Of a stretch of DNA of 64,000 nt, positions 1 through 9,973 are shown piece by piece. The stretch is from Pedobacter alluvionis. Its GTDB lineage: Bacteria > Bacteroidota > Bacteroidia > Sphingobacteriales > Sphingobacteriaceae. The first letter of the stretch is position 1. The number at the start of each line of letters is the position of its first letter. The position numbers and the translations under genes were made by a program. The notes under the pieces are model-generated. The model did not search any database and was not told the DNA's origin. It was given only the letters and a program-made list of their open reading frames with translations. Where the stretch lies: contig NZ_RCCK01000016.1 of the NCBI RefSeq assembly GCF_003664035.1, positions 124,001-188,000 on the forward strand. The letters run 5' to 3'.

Positions 1-87
1 TTCCGTGCAAATCTGTGCTTCAGTAGTAGAAAATAATGCAAGCCAGATAAATCCTGAAACAAGTTACCATTGACAGACTCCAATAGA

Positions 88-212
88 ATGGTCGTCATCT
101 CGACCGAAGCAACGCGAAGTGGAGAGATCTTTGGACTAAGGTATTGAATCAAATTTAAAAGATTTTGCTTCGCAGAGCCTTCGGGTTCTCCACTGCGGTC
201 CAAATGACGATA
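88..212. repeat. Imperfect inverted dispersed repeat
   Basis: Two related arms face each other. The left arm near 91-130 reads cgtcatctcgaccg and continues to a ggagagatct end. The right arm near 176-212, read on the minus strand, starts cgtcatttggaccg and has a similar gtggaga core. Arms of this kind are common dispersed intergenic repeats in Sphingobacteriaceae and Flavobacteriia. The small open frames here carry no recognisable protein. The function is unknown; it may be a REP-like element or transcript-end structure. Confidence 0.55.
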
Positions 213-310
213 TTTTCTAGACCAATCAACTTCTTTATCCATCTGTCCATTCATATTGAATTTTATAAAATAAATTACCCTTTAGGAGTACGATCGCAGG
301 AGCTGAGCGG

Positions 311-590
311 TAAAAACCTTAATTTCCTTAACTGCTTAATGGTAGAAAAGGTAAAAGCTTAAAGACTAAAGCTCAAAGTAAAAGGTAAACTAAATTCCAT
401 GCAAATCTGTGTTTCCGTGGCAAAAAACTAACCAGAAAGATTCTGAAATAAATCCGATAGCAATCGGATCAGAATGATGCAACTTTTTAGATCCTAAAAC
501 AAGTTCAGGATGACGATAGAAGGATCTGAGTGATGAAAATCTTAATTTCCTTAACTGTTTAAATGGTAGAAAATGCAAAAGCTGAAAGAC
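311..590. repeat. Direct repeat pair (about 55 bp copies at 311-366 and 536-590)
   Basis: Both copies contain cttaatttccttaactg followed by a ttaa-tggtagaaaa stretch and an aaaagct-aaagact end. They differ at only a few positions. A shorter repeat, with caaatctgtg in common, links positions 1-17 and 397-413. The leader of the following regulator gene is therefore built from tandemly duplicated intergenic sequence. I see no gene in 1-708. Confidence 0.6.
434..516. repeat. REP-like element, copy 1
   Basis: This holds two adjacent palindromes. The first is attctga ... tcagaat with an inner perfect palindrome atccgatagcaatcggat. The second is tcct ... agga around acaagtt. The same two modules recur in swapped order at 36123-36205. 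It is an intergenic repeat of bacterial REP type. Confidence 0.6.
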
Positions 591-624
591 TTTTCAGATA
601 AATAGAACTACAGATTGACAGGTT

Positions 625-660
625 TTTGTGTAACAATAATTTAGCAAATTGTATCTTTAC
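625..660 (+). promoter_or_regulatory. Possible promoter of the hybrid regulator gene
   Basis: TTTG at 625-628 and TATCTTT at 652-658 resemble the Bacteroidota -33/-7 elements (TTTG, TAnnTTTG). The spacing is about 23 bp, longer than the usual 19-21, so this is a weak call. The coding start is at 709. Confidence 0.25.
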
Positions 661-708
661 ATCCGCTAAAAGATTTTTTTTCAGCTATTCTGTCGGTTTG
701 CCCTTCTA

Positions 709-3700
709 ATGATGAGATTTATTAAAGCATTTGGTTTAATTATGCAATTCTGGCTGTTTTTTAACAGCGTTAATGCGCAGGTAGTAGATCAAACTTCTAT
801 TCCAGAACATTATGTGCTTAAAACGTATGGCATTAACGATGGACTCCCATCTAAAAATACCACCGTCGCTTTAAAGGATAAAAGAGGTTTCGTGTGGATA
901 GGTACAGAAAATGGGCTCTGTAAGTTTGATGGTTATTCTTTTAAAGTTTATGTAAATATTGTTGGTGATAGCACCTCTTTAACCAACAATTATATTAATG
1001 CTATAGTAGAAGACAGCAATGGTTTTTTTTGGGTGGGGACTATGAATGGTTTAAACAGGTTTGACCCGGTTACCGAAAAATTTGAACGTTTTTACCATAA
1101 AGAAAACGATAGAACTTCGCTAAGCAATAATAAAGTATGGTCTTTACTGATCGACAAAACGAATAAATTGTGGGTTGGTACCGATGATGGATTTAACCTT
1201 TATAACAAAAATTCAAAAACTTATAAGGTTTATCAACCCGATGCAAAAAATCAGTATGCTATAAAAGGAAAATCGGTTAATGCTATTGCGGAAGATGCAT
1301 CTGGCAATTTATGGTTGGGCAACTGGAGCGCCGGCCTGAATAAATTCGATCAAAAAACAAAGCGGTTTACCAATTACATGCAAAAGGAAATCGCGAATCA
1401 AAAAAATCCAAACGACATCTGGACCCTCTGCCTTGATCATGATGGCATGATATGGATTGGATGTTATTGGAAAGGTGATCTGTTCCGCTTTGATCCGAAA
1501 AGTGAAAAGTTTACAACCTATCCAGGTGTGGGGACAGGTAATTCTTCCATATTTAATGTTTTAAATTTAGGTGCCGAAAAATTACTGGTAGGTGGCAGCG
1601 CCGGAATATTCTGGGTAAATACAAAACTAAATAAATGGGAAAAAATAGATCAGCTCGAATTTTTTGCCAATGGTGGTTTATATCGTGATAAAAGCGGAAT
1701 GATATGGCTCTGTGGTAAAAACGGCCTTACTAAAATTGATTTTAACCAATATAAATTTAATTTTATTTCACTTCCTTTAGGCCAGGCAGAAATCAGATCG
1801 ATAATTAGTGATCGTGGCAATTTTTGGTTGGGTACCAGCAAGGGCCTTTATAAATACAACCCAAATAACCGCTCTGTTACCAAATTTTCGCACACCGGTA
1901 GCTTAAACAGTTTATCCAGTAATGATATTATTAACCTGTCTGTTGATTTAAAAGGTCAGTTATGGGTAATGAGCGAGAATGGATTTGACCGGTATAGCGA
2001 AAAGGAGAACAAGTTTGTACATCACCACCATCGTTCTGCACTTGGAAGTTTTTTTAACGAAGATGTTTTTAGAGACCTGATAGAGGTAAATGATGGTGAA
2101 TATTATTTAGCTACAGATGCAGGGTTAAAAATCTATAATGATAAAAGTAAAGCTTATACACATTACTATAACGATCCTAAAAATTTGGGCTCTCTGAGTA
2201 ATAACCATTTATACTGCCTTTTAAAAGATGCGCAAGGGAATATCTGGATAGGCACATACGGGAGTGGCCTCAGCCGTTTTAACCCTAAAACAAAAAAGTT
2301 CAGCAATTACATGATCAATAATTCAAAAACGGGCGGCATTAGCAATAACATTGTAAATAGCCTGTATCTGGATTCGCACCAAAATGTTTGGATCTGCACC
2401 CGCGATGGATTGAATAAATATGTAGCTAAAACAAATACTTTTGAGATCTATTCAAAACAAAACGGTTTTGCCAGCAATGTTTTTACTGATCTGGTAGAAG
2501 ATAACAATGGCAAGCTGTGGGTAACTACTGAGCAAGGTGTATCACTTTTCGATCCGGTAAACAAAACGGTTAAAAATTACGATGAGAAAGATGGTGTGTA
2601 TGCCAATGCTGCCATCTGTAAAAATACAAAAGGAGAAATTTTCCTGGCAGGAAGTAAAGGCATCGTTTATTTTAATCCACAACAACTTAAGTATAATAAA
2701 GAAGCTCCTGCAGTTTACTTTTCTGATTTTTCAGTTTTTAATAAACTGATTCTCCCCGGCAAAGATTCTCCTTTAAAATTGCCTGTTTATATGACGAAAA
2801 GTGTCACATTGCCTTATGATCAGAGTGTACTTTCTTTTGGCTTTGTGGCCTTAAACTATACGCTTTCAGAAAAAAACCAGTATGCTTATTTTCTCGAAGG
2901 TTTTGATAAAAAGTGGAATTATAGCGGTAGCGAACATAAAGTTACCTATACCAATTTAAACCCTGGCAAATACACCTTAAGGGTAAGGGCATCAAATAAC
3001 GATGGCGTTTGGAATAGTAAAGGAAATTCGCTCCAGATCATCATTACGCCACCCTGGTACCGTACCTGGTGGGCTTTTTGTTTTTATGGCCTGGCTTTCT
3101 TTGGTCTTGTGTATGCCTATCTTAAATATCGTGAGCACCAGTCTAACTTAAAATTCCAGATTAAACTGGCCCATGTAGAAAGCGAAAAAGAAAAGGAGTT
3201 GAGTGAAAAGAAACTATCCTTTTTTACCAACGTATCTCACGAGTTCCGCACGCCGCTTACGTTAATTATCAACCCGGTTAAAGAGCTTTTGTATAAGAAT
3301 GATAATAATGTGGATACCACTGATTTAAATATTGTGTACAGGAATGCCAAACGGCTTTTAAGTTTGGTAGATCAGCTGTTGTTGTTTAGAAAAGCAGATA
3401 CTTATGGCGAAAAGTTAAAAGTGGCACCGATAAATCTGGTGAGTTTGTGCAAAGAGGTATTCCTTTGTTTTATACACCAGGCCCGGTCAAAAAATGTAAT
3501 ACTCGAATTTAGCTGTGCCGATGAGGTGATTGCTTTTTATGCCGATCGGGAAAAAATTGAAATCGTGTTCTTTAATTTACTTTCTAATGCGATAAAATTT
3601 ACACCAGAAGGAGGTAAGGTTAGGATGATTGTAGATAACAGCAAGGAAAATGTAATCATTAGTATTGAAGACTCAGGCTGTGGTATTACAGATGTGGCAG

Positions 3701-4836
3701 GAGAAAAATTGTACGAGAAATTTTATCAGGATCCTGGAAACAAATCAGCTAAAGGTGGTTTTGGAATTGGTTTATACCTCGCTAAAAATTTTATTGAAAT
3801 GCACGGAGGTACCATAAACTACTCCAGTATAGAAAATAAAGGTACTACCTTTAATATTGCTTTATTAAGAGGTGTGAGTCATTTTAAAGATGCCATCATA
3901 TTGCAGGAAGAATTAGTCGATACCGACTCTTCATTATTTAAAGAATTGATAGAAGATGAGATCAGCGCTAATAAAGTTGTAGAAGCTGCTGAAGAACCAA
4001 TAGTAGACAACCAGCTGTCCATCGAGTTAAAAAGCATGCTTATTATTGATGATAATATTGAAATAAGAGAATACCTTAAACAGGTTTTTAGAATGGATTA
4101 TCATCTTTATGAAGCCAGTAACGGAGAAAAGGGCTATGAGATGACGAAAGAGCTATTACCCGATATTGTGATCTGCGATGTAATGATGGATGGTATAACG
4201 GGTATAGAACTATGCAGTAAAATAAAAGAAGATGTTTCCATCTCTCATATTCCAATTATTTTACTTACTGCAATCTCTGCTCCGGAGGTTAAGCTTAAAG
4301 GAATAGAAGGTGGCGCCGATGACTATATCAGTAAACCTTTTGATAAGGATTTTTTAAAGGCAAGGGTAGCCAGTATATTAAAGAGTAAAAATGCCCTGCA
4401 AAAGTATTTTTATAATGAAATTACACTCAACTCGAACAATACCAAGATCTCTGCAGAATACAAAGAGTTTTTAGATAACTGTATCCGCATTGTAGAAGAA
4501 CACCTTACCGATCCTGATTTTAATATCGATACCCTGTCGACCGTCCTGGGCATGTCGAGATCTAATTTATACCGTAAAATAAAATCCATTTCGGGTCAGT
4601 CGGCCAATGGGTTTATCCGTTTCATCAGGTTAAGAAAAGCGGCCGAAATTTTTATCAATACAGATAAAACCATTCAGGAAACTTCTTACATGGTGGGCAT
4701 TAACGATCCAAAATATTTTAGAGAGCAGTTTTATAAGCTGTTTAACATGAATCCATCACAGTATATTAAAAAATTCAGAAAGCCGTTTTCTAATCATATC
4801 CAATTAAATTCAACTGGCAAAAAAGGTAAATCATAA
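709..4836 (+). CDS. Hybrid two-component system sensor/regulator (HTCS)
   Basis: This single polypeptide of 1375 residues is both sensor kinase and transcription factor, as used by Bacteroidota to detect glycan breakdown products in the periplasm and switch on the neighbouring utilisation genes. It begins with a signal peptide (about 1-23, ending VNAQ). A two-bladed set of ligand-binding beta-propeller repeats follows, with many WIGT/WVGT blade motifs, then a Y_Y_Y domain (about 700-780) and a membrane helix (about 787-807). The histidine kinase has phospho-acceptor His844 in SHEFRTPLT and an ATPase domain with a GFGIGLYLAKNF box. The receiver domain carries phospho-acceptor Asp1157 in ICDVMM. 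An AraC-type DNA-binding domain ends the protein (about 1250-1360). The length is typical. It lies just upstream of and co-directional with susC/susD, which it most likely controls. Confidence 0.95.
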   Translation: MMRFIKAFGLIMQFWLFFNSVNAQVVDQTSIPEHYVLKTYGINDGLPSKNTTVALKDKRGFVWIGTENGLCKFDGYSFKVYVNIVGDSTSLTNNYINAIVEDSNGFFWVGTMNGLNRFDPVTEKFERFYHKENDRTSLSNNKVWSLLIDKTNKLWVGTDDGFNLYNKNSKTYKVYQPDAKNQYAIKGKSVNAIAEDASGNLWLGNWSAGLNKFDQKTKRFTNYMQKEIANQKNPNDIWTLCLDHDGMIWIGCYWKGDLFRFDPKSEKFTTYPGVGTGNSSIFNVLNLGAEKLLVGGSAGIFWVNTKLNKWEKIDQLEFFANGGLYRDKSGMIWLCGKNGLTKIDFNQYKFNFISLPLGQAEIRSIISDRGNFWLGTSKGLYKYNPNNRSVTKFSHTGSLNSLSSNDIINLSVDLKGQLWVMSENGFDRYSEKENKFVHHHHRSALGSFFNEDVFRDLIEVNDGEYYLATDAGLKIYNDKSKAYTHYYNDPKNLGSLSNNHLYCLLKDAQGNIWIGTYGSGLSRFNPKTKKFSNYMINNSKTGGISNNIVNSLYLDSHQNVWICTRDGLNKYVAKTNTFEIYSKQNGFASNVFTDLVEDNNGKLWVTTEQGVSLFDPVNKTVKNYDEKDGVYANAAICKNTKGEIFLAGSKGIVYFNPQQLKYNKEAPAVYFSDFSVFNKLILPGKDSPLKLPVYMTKSVTLPYDQSVLSFGFVALNYTLSEKNQYAYFLEGFDKKWNYSGSEHKVTYTNLNPGKYTLRVRASNNDGVWNSKGNSLQIIITPPWYRTWWAFCFYGLAFFGLVYAYLKYREHQSNLKFQIKLAHVESEKEKELSEKKLSFFTNVSHEFRTPLTLIINPVKELLYKNDNNVDTTDLNIVYRNAKRLLSLVDQLLLFRKADTYGEKLKVAPINLVSLCKEVFLCFIHQARSKNVILEFSCADEVIAFYADREKIEIVFFNLLSNAIKFTPEGGKVRMIVDNSKENVIISIEDSGCGITDVAGEKLYEKFYQDPGNKSAKGGFGIGLYLAKNFIEMHGGTINYSSIENKGTTFNIALLRGVSHFKDAIILQEELVDTDSSLFKELIEDEISANKVVEAAEEPIVDNQLSIELKSMLIIDDNIEIREYLKQVFRMDYHLYEASNGEKGYEMTKELLPDIVICDVMMDGITGIELCSKIKEDVSISHIPIILLTAISAPEVKLKGIEGGADDYISKPFDKDFLKARVASILKSKNALQKYFYNEITLNSNNTKISAEYKEFLDNCIRIVEEHLTDPDFNIDTLSTVLGMSRSNLYRKIKSISGQSANGFIRFIRLRKAAEIFINTDKTIQETSYMVGINDPKYFREQFYKLFNMNPSQYIKKFRKPFSNHIQLNSTGKKGKS

Positions 4837-5064
4837 TTGTGTTTATTTGCCCGTTTTTCTGCAATAGGCCTTAAAACCTGATTTAGGCCATTTTTCGGTC
4901 TGTTTACCCCTCTAATTTGGATTGTTTGCACCCTATAGGAGTTGTTTGTTGGCGCTAATTTAGCCCTCGATAAAGCAGTGTTATAATCGCGATTCCGATA
5001 GAGGGTTCTGTTGGGTAGGTTATAAAATTGATCTGCTAACCAAATATTAAACTTGCAAACAAAT

Positions 5065-8000
5065 ATGAGAAGAAAAGTTCTGAAAGGATTTTTGCCAAAA
5101 TTCTTTACAATTAAAACACTGGCATTTCTATTTATCGTATCCATCAGTTTACCGGCAATGGCATCTTTAGTTTCTGTTAAAACAGGGATAAAGAACAAGC
5201 TTAGAGAAATTGTGGTAACGGGTACAGTAACAAACGAAACCGGAGCTACATTCCCCGGAGTAGCGGTTAAAATTAAGGGAACCGAAAAAGCGGTTCAGAC
5301 CGATGCAAAAGGTAAATTTAGTATTAGTGTTACAGCCACTACAGACGTACTTGTTTTTTCTTATGTAGGCTACACCAGTCAGGAGCAAACAGTTGGCGAT
5401 AGAACAACCATTAATGTTCAGCTTGGTTCCGATACCAAAACACTAAACGAGTTAGTAGTGGTTGGTTACGGAACACAAAAGAAAGCAACACTTACGGGGT
5501 CAATATCGCAGGTAAAGGGAGCCGACCTGGTAAAGAGTCCGCAACCAAACCTGTCAAACTCTTTGGCAGGCCGGTTTTCGGGGGTAATCGTAAATAACCG
5601 CAGTGGCGAACCTGGTGTTGATGGTTCTACCATTACAGTAAGGGGGCTTGCTACTACCGGGAGCAATAATGTATTAATTGTTGTAGACGGAGTTCCAGGT
5701 CAGATTGGTGGCCTTGAGCGTTTAGATCCCAATGATATCGAAAGTGTATCGGTATTAAAAGATGCTTCTGCAGCTATTTATGGTAACAGAGCCGCAAATG
5801 GCGTAATATTGGTGACTACTAAAAAAGGAAAAACTGGTAAACCAAGTATAAATTATAGTTTTAACCAGGGGTTTAGCTCGCCAACAAGGTTGCCTAAAAT
5901 GGCTGATGCCGCAACTTATGCACAGATTATGAACGAAATTAGTTTCGATTCCAATTCTGCAGGCGGTCTTAATCAATCTTATACAGCAGATCAGATCGAA
6001 AAATTTCGTAATGGTTCCGATCCGTTATTATACCCTAACACCGATTGGTTAGATCAAACTTTAGAAAAAACAGCCTTACAGAGCCAGCACAGCCTTTCTA
6101 TTAATGGTGGTAGTGAAGATGTGAAATATTATATGTCCTTAGGGACTGTTTCTCAGGATGGGTTGTACAAAAATGGTGCAACCAAATACAATCAATACAA
6201 TTTCCGTACGAATATAGATGCCAATGTTTCTAAATACCTTAAAGTTGGCTTATCGGTATCCGGCAGACAGGAAAATCGTTTGTTCCCTCAGGTTGCAGCT
6301 GGCGATATTTTCAGATCCATTTATAGGGCAAAACCAATTGCGGCAGCATATTACCCAAATGGTTTGCCAACAACTGGTATAGAAAACGCAAACCCTGCTG
6401 TGCAGGTTACCGATATCGGTGGCACCAATAAAAATCCTACACAGGTTTTAAACGGAATCTTAAGGGCTACATTTATTATACCAGGTGTAGAGGGACTTTC
6501 TGTAGATGGCTTTTTCTCGGCAGATAAATCAAATGTTTTTAGTAAAAGTTTTAACAAACCTTACCTGTTGTATCAATACGATAAAGGTTCACAAATCTAC
6601 AAAAGTGTAATCGTTGGTGGCAACAATCAAAAAGCAACTTTAACCGAAAGCCATAAAAACGAATCGCTGCTTACTTCAAATATTAAATTGAACTATGCCC
6701 GTAAGTTTAACCTGCATGATATCAATGCTTTTGTAGGTTACGAACAGAGCGAAAACCATTTAGAATATTTCGATGCACAACGTTTTAATTATTTATCTAC
6801 ATCACTGCCTGAACTTTCCCAAGGCGGCACAGCCGCTACAGATTTTCTGAACTCGGGCTATAGCTCTAATTACAACCGCCGGAGTATAATCAGCCGTTTA
6901 GCTTACACTTATGATGACAAGTATCTTTTTGAAGGCCAGTTGCGTGTTGATGGATCATCCATTTTTCCAAAAGGGAAACAGTATGGTGTTTTCCCATCCG
7001 CTTCTGCAGGTTGGGTGATCTCAAAAGAAAAATGGTTTAATGAAAGCATTAAATTTATTGATAACTTAAAAATCCGTGCATCGTATGGTGCGTTGGGTAA
7101 CGATAATGTAAATGGTTTCCAGTATTTTGATAATTATGTACTGGTTGGCAATGGATTCGTAGCTCAAAGCCCTGGTGCAACAACATCAACCATACAACCT
7201 GGCGTAAACTTAGTTAAACTTGCAAACCCTAACATTACCTGGGAAGTAGCAAAAAAACTCGATATCGGAATTAACGCTACAGTATTTAAAAACTTTAGCA
7301 TCGAAGCCATTTATTTCCAGCAAAAACGCTCCGATATTTTAACCAACAGAAATGCTTCGGTACCAGGTTCTTCAGGTATCGTAAATCCATTTGATGATAA
7401 GAGTGTGAACTATACGCCATTAGTACCCTCAGAAAATATTGGAAAAGTAAACAGTAATGGCTTTGAGGCTACTTTAGGCTATAACCATAATGGCGAAAAT
7501 CTGAAATGGAATATTTCTGGAAATATAACCTACGCAAAAAGCAAAGTAATTTTTATTGATGAAGCCAGTGGTACGCCAGATCATCAACGCAAAACGGGCA
7601 GACCATTAAATGTTGACTTGCTTTACAATAGTATTGGCATATTTAGAACGCAACAAGAGTTAGATGCTTACCCACATGTAAGTGGTGCTAAAATTGGCGA
7701 TCTTAAATATCTTGATTATAACAATGATGGTCAGATTACTGCCGATGATCAAACAAGATCAAAATATAGCAATACCCCTCAAATTACTTATGGTTTAAAT
7801 TTCGGAGCTTCGTACAAGAATTTCGATTTATCACTTGTCTTATCAGGTCAAGGACAAGTTAGTCAATACGTTTTACCGGAAGCAGGAAGCGTAGGTAACT
7901 TTTACAGCAGCTGGGCCGATAACAGGTTTAGTGCCGCAAATCCGAATGGAACTTATCCAAGGGTTACTGACCGTTCTTCGAATGCCATCAGTGGCGGACA

Positions 8001-8247
8001 GTTTTCCAATACGTTTTGGTTAAATGATGCCTCTTTTTTAAGACTTAAAAACGTAGAGCTTGCTTACAATGTTAAAGCGGCGTTTCTGCAAAAAATAAAT
8101 GTATCTGGCTTAAGGTTTTATGCGAGTGCATTTAACTTATTGACCTTTTCAAAAGTTAAAGATTACGATCCTGAAGGAAACAGTGGTAGTGGCCAGTTCT
8201 ATCCACAGCAACGCATTATTAATTTAGGCGCTAATATTAAATTCTAA
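5065..8247 (+). CDS. SusC-like TonB-dependent outer membrane transporter
   Basis: This is the outer-membrane barrel that, with its SusD lid, imports oligosaccharides using TonB energy. The protein has 1060 residues from the ATG at 5065. A TTG four codons upstream is open, but the ATG precedes the basic MRRKVLK start of a signal peptide ending near AMA (about residue 33). A carboxypeptidase-like regulatory domain follows (about 50-125). Next comes the SusC signature LNELVVVGYGTQKK, the plug domain with VRG and a DGVPG-type loop, and a long barrel ending in the aromatic residue of NIKF. The SusD gene starts 5 bp downstream, so the two are co-transcribed. No STN domain is present, consistent with control by the HTCS rather than by an ECF sigma factor. 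Confidence 0.95.
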   Translation: MRRKVLKGFLPKFFTIKTLAFLFIVSISLPAMASLVSVKTGIKNKLREIVVTGTVTNETGATFPGVAVKIKGTEKAVQTDAKGKFSISVTATTDVLVFSYVGYTSQEQTVGDRTTINVQLGSDTKTLNELVVVGYGTQKKATLTGSISQVKGADLVKSPQPNLSNSLAGRFSGVIVNNRSGEPGVDGSTITVRGLATTGSNNVLIVVDGVPGQIGGLERLDPNDIESVSVLKDASAAIYGNRAANGVILVTTKKGKTGKPSINYSFNQGFSSPTRLPKMADAATYAQIMNEISFDSNSAGGLNQSYTADQIEKFRNGSDPLLYPNTDWLDQTLEKTALQSQHSLSINGGSEDVKYYMSLGTVSQDGLYKNGATKYNQYNFRTNIDANVSKYLKVGLSVSGRQENRLFPQVAAGDIFRSIYRAKPIAAAYYPNGLPTTGIENANPAVQVTDIGGTNKNPTQVLNGILRATFIIPGVEGLSVDGFFSADKSNVFSKSFNKPYLLYQYDKGSQIYKSVIVGGNNQKATLTESHKNESLLTSNIKLNYARKFNLHDINAFVGYEQSENHLEYFDAQRFNYLSTSLPELSQGGTAATDFLNSGYSSNYNRRSIISRLAYTYDDKYLFEGQLRVDGSSIFPKGKQYGVFPSASAGWVISKEKWFNESIKFIDNLKIRASYGALGNDNVNGFQYFDNYVLVGNGFVAQSPGATTSTIQPGVNLVKLANPNITWEVAKKLDIGINATVFKNFSIEAIYFQQKRSDILTNRNASVPGSSGIVNPFDDKSVNYTPLVPSENIGKVNSNGFEATLGYNHNGENLKWNISGNITYAKSKVIFIDEASGTPDHQRKTGRPLNVDLLYNSIGIFRTQQELDAYPHVSGAKIGDLKYLDYNNDGQITADDQTRSKYSNTPQITYGLNFGASYKNFDLSLVLSGQGQVSQYVLPEAGSVGNFYSSWADNRFSAANPNGTYPRVTDRSSNAISGGQFSNTFWLNDASFLRLKNVELAYNVKAAFLQKINVSGLRFYASAFNLLTFSKVKDYDPEGNSGSGQFYPQQRIINLGANIKF

Positions 8248-8252
8248 ACACC

Positions 8253-9959
8253 ATGAATAACAAATCAATATATATATCACTTTTAGGCCTGTCTCTTATC
8301 TCCATGAGTATTGTGGGCTGTAAGAAAGATTTTTTAAATGTAGAACCAACAGATCGTATCGCGACCACCACTGTAGAAACAGATACTGCAGTATTGGAAG
8401 CTTTTATAACGAACAGATACATTGGCACACGATTGCAGGAGAAAGAAGCCGATGGCTCTGCACCAGGTTTTGGCAGAGGTTTTGAGTATAGCATGTGGAG
8501 TTCTTTTACCGATGAATCTGTTTACAATAATGACGATGCTACCTGGTTAATCCAAAGAGGACAGCTGGAACCTGAAAATTTAGGAAGTGCGGGTGTATAT
8601 TGGGGCAGGAGTTACAGAAGTATAAGAGAATGTAATTATGCGCTTGGTGTGCTTGCTAAAATTGAAATGAGCGCCGTGCATAAAAAACAATTGGTGGCAG
8701 AGCTTAAATTTGTAAGGGCTTTCCGCTACCAGGATTTAATTCGCAACTATGGTCGCGTAGTTTTAATGGGCGATAAGGTAACCAACCTAACTGATAATTT
8801 GCAGGATCCGGCATTGTTTGAACGTGCCCCGATTAAAGAATGTATAGATTATGTAGCTGCACAGCTTGACCAGGCTGCAGCAGATTTACCTTTAGATAAT
8901 AGCGGAAGCTGGATAGTAGGAAGGGCAACAAAAGGCGCGGCACTAGCGCTTAAATCGCGCTTGTTGTTATATGCAGCGAGTCCGTTGTATAATGCTGGTA
9001 CCTGGCAGGCGGCCATTACAGCAGCGCAGGCAGTTATTTCTTTAAATAAATACGGAATATATAGTGGTGGCTATGCAAACTTGTTTTTAACTGACCAAAG
9101 CAATGAAGTTATTTTTGCAAGGTTGTTTACCAAAAATGCCAACCATACCCATTTAGAAATTGCCAACGGGCCAAACGGTTATGGCGGCTGGGGAGGAAAT
9201 CTGCCGATGCAGAACCTGGTAGATGATTATGAAATGGCCAACGGTAAAGCTATTACCGATCCTACTTCTGGTTACGATAGCAATGAACCTTACAAAGGCC
9301 GTGATCCACGTTTTGCAGCAACCATTTTATACAATGGAGCAGCATATCGCGAGCGTAATATAGAAACTTTTATTCCTGGTGGAAAAGACAGTAAAGATGG
9401 AAATGATAACTGGAATACCAGCAAAACCGGTTATTACCTTAAAAAATTCATGAATGATGCTTATCCATTGCAAAACCCCTGGGGCAATGCAGGTTTTCAG
9501 CCATGGATCTATTTCAGATATGCAGAAATTTTGCTTAACTATGCTGAAGCGGCTAATGAAGCTTACGGGCCTGACGCTGTTCCTGCCGGATCGACTATGT
9601 CGGCCAGACAAGCCATAAATATGGTAAGGGCAAGGGCAGGTGTTAACATGCCTGAATTGGCTGTTGGACTTACACAATCACAAATGCGTGATGCGGTTCG
9701 TTATGAGCGTAGAGTAGAGCTAGCCTTTGAAGAACATCGCTTTTATGATGTAAGAAGGTGGAAAATTGCCGATGTAACCGAAAACAAACCTGCCAGGGGA
9801 GTGATTATTACCCAAACAGGTAGTGGATTTACTTATACACCTAAAGTTGCTTTAGATGGGCGCAAGTTTGAAACTAAACATTATTGGTTACCTATACCAA
9901 GGGCCGAAATTTTAGCTTCAGGTGGTAAATTGGAGCAAAACCCTGGTTATAACAAATAG
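8253..9959 (+). CDS. SusD/RagB-family glycan-binding lipoprotein
   Basis: This surface lipoprotein binds oligosaccharides and acts as the lid of the SusC barrel. It is 568 residues with a lipoprotein signal peptide: the lipobox SIVGC gives acylated Cys23, followed by KKD. The N-terminal SusD-like region with helical TPR-like segments (RAFRYQDLIRNYG; SRLLLYAASPLYN) and the C-terminal block with NMVRARAG and YERRVELAFEEHRFYDVRRW are characteristic of the family. It ends in the typical LEQNPGYNK. It sits 5 bp after susC and 14 bp before the GH30 gene, forming one operon. Confidence 0.96.
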   Translation: MNNKSIYISLLGLSLISMSIVGCKKDFLNVEPTDRIATTTVETDTAVLEAFITNRYIGTRLQEKEADGSAPGFGRGFEYSMWSSFTDESVYNNDDATWLIQRGQLEPENLGSAGVYWGRSYRSIRECNYALGVLAKIEMSAVHKKQLVAELKFVRAFRYQDLIRNYGRVVLMGDKVTNLTDNLQDPALFERAPIKECIDYVAAQLDQAAADLPLDNSGSWIVGRATKGAALALKSRLLLYAASPLYNAGTWQAAITAAQAVISLNKYGIYSGGYANLFLTDQSNEVIFARLFTKNANHTHLEIANGPNGYGGWGGNLPMQNLVDDYEMANGKAITDPTSGYDSNEPYKGRDPRFAATILYNGAAYRERNIETFIPGGKDSKDGNDNWNTSKTGYYLKKFMNDAYPLQNPWGNAGFQPWIYFRYAEILLNYAEAANEAYGPDAVPAGSTMSARQAINMVRARAGVNMPELAVGLTQSQMRDAVRYERRVELAFEEHRFYDVRRWKIADVTENKPARGVIITQTGSGFTYTPKVALDGRKFETKHYWLPIPRAEILASGGKLEQNPGYNK

Positions 9960-9973
9960 AAATTAAATTTTAC

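Noticed and set aside
4794..5388. Minus-strand frames opposite the HTCS end and susC start
   Set aside because: They are shadows of the + strand genes and the leader between them.
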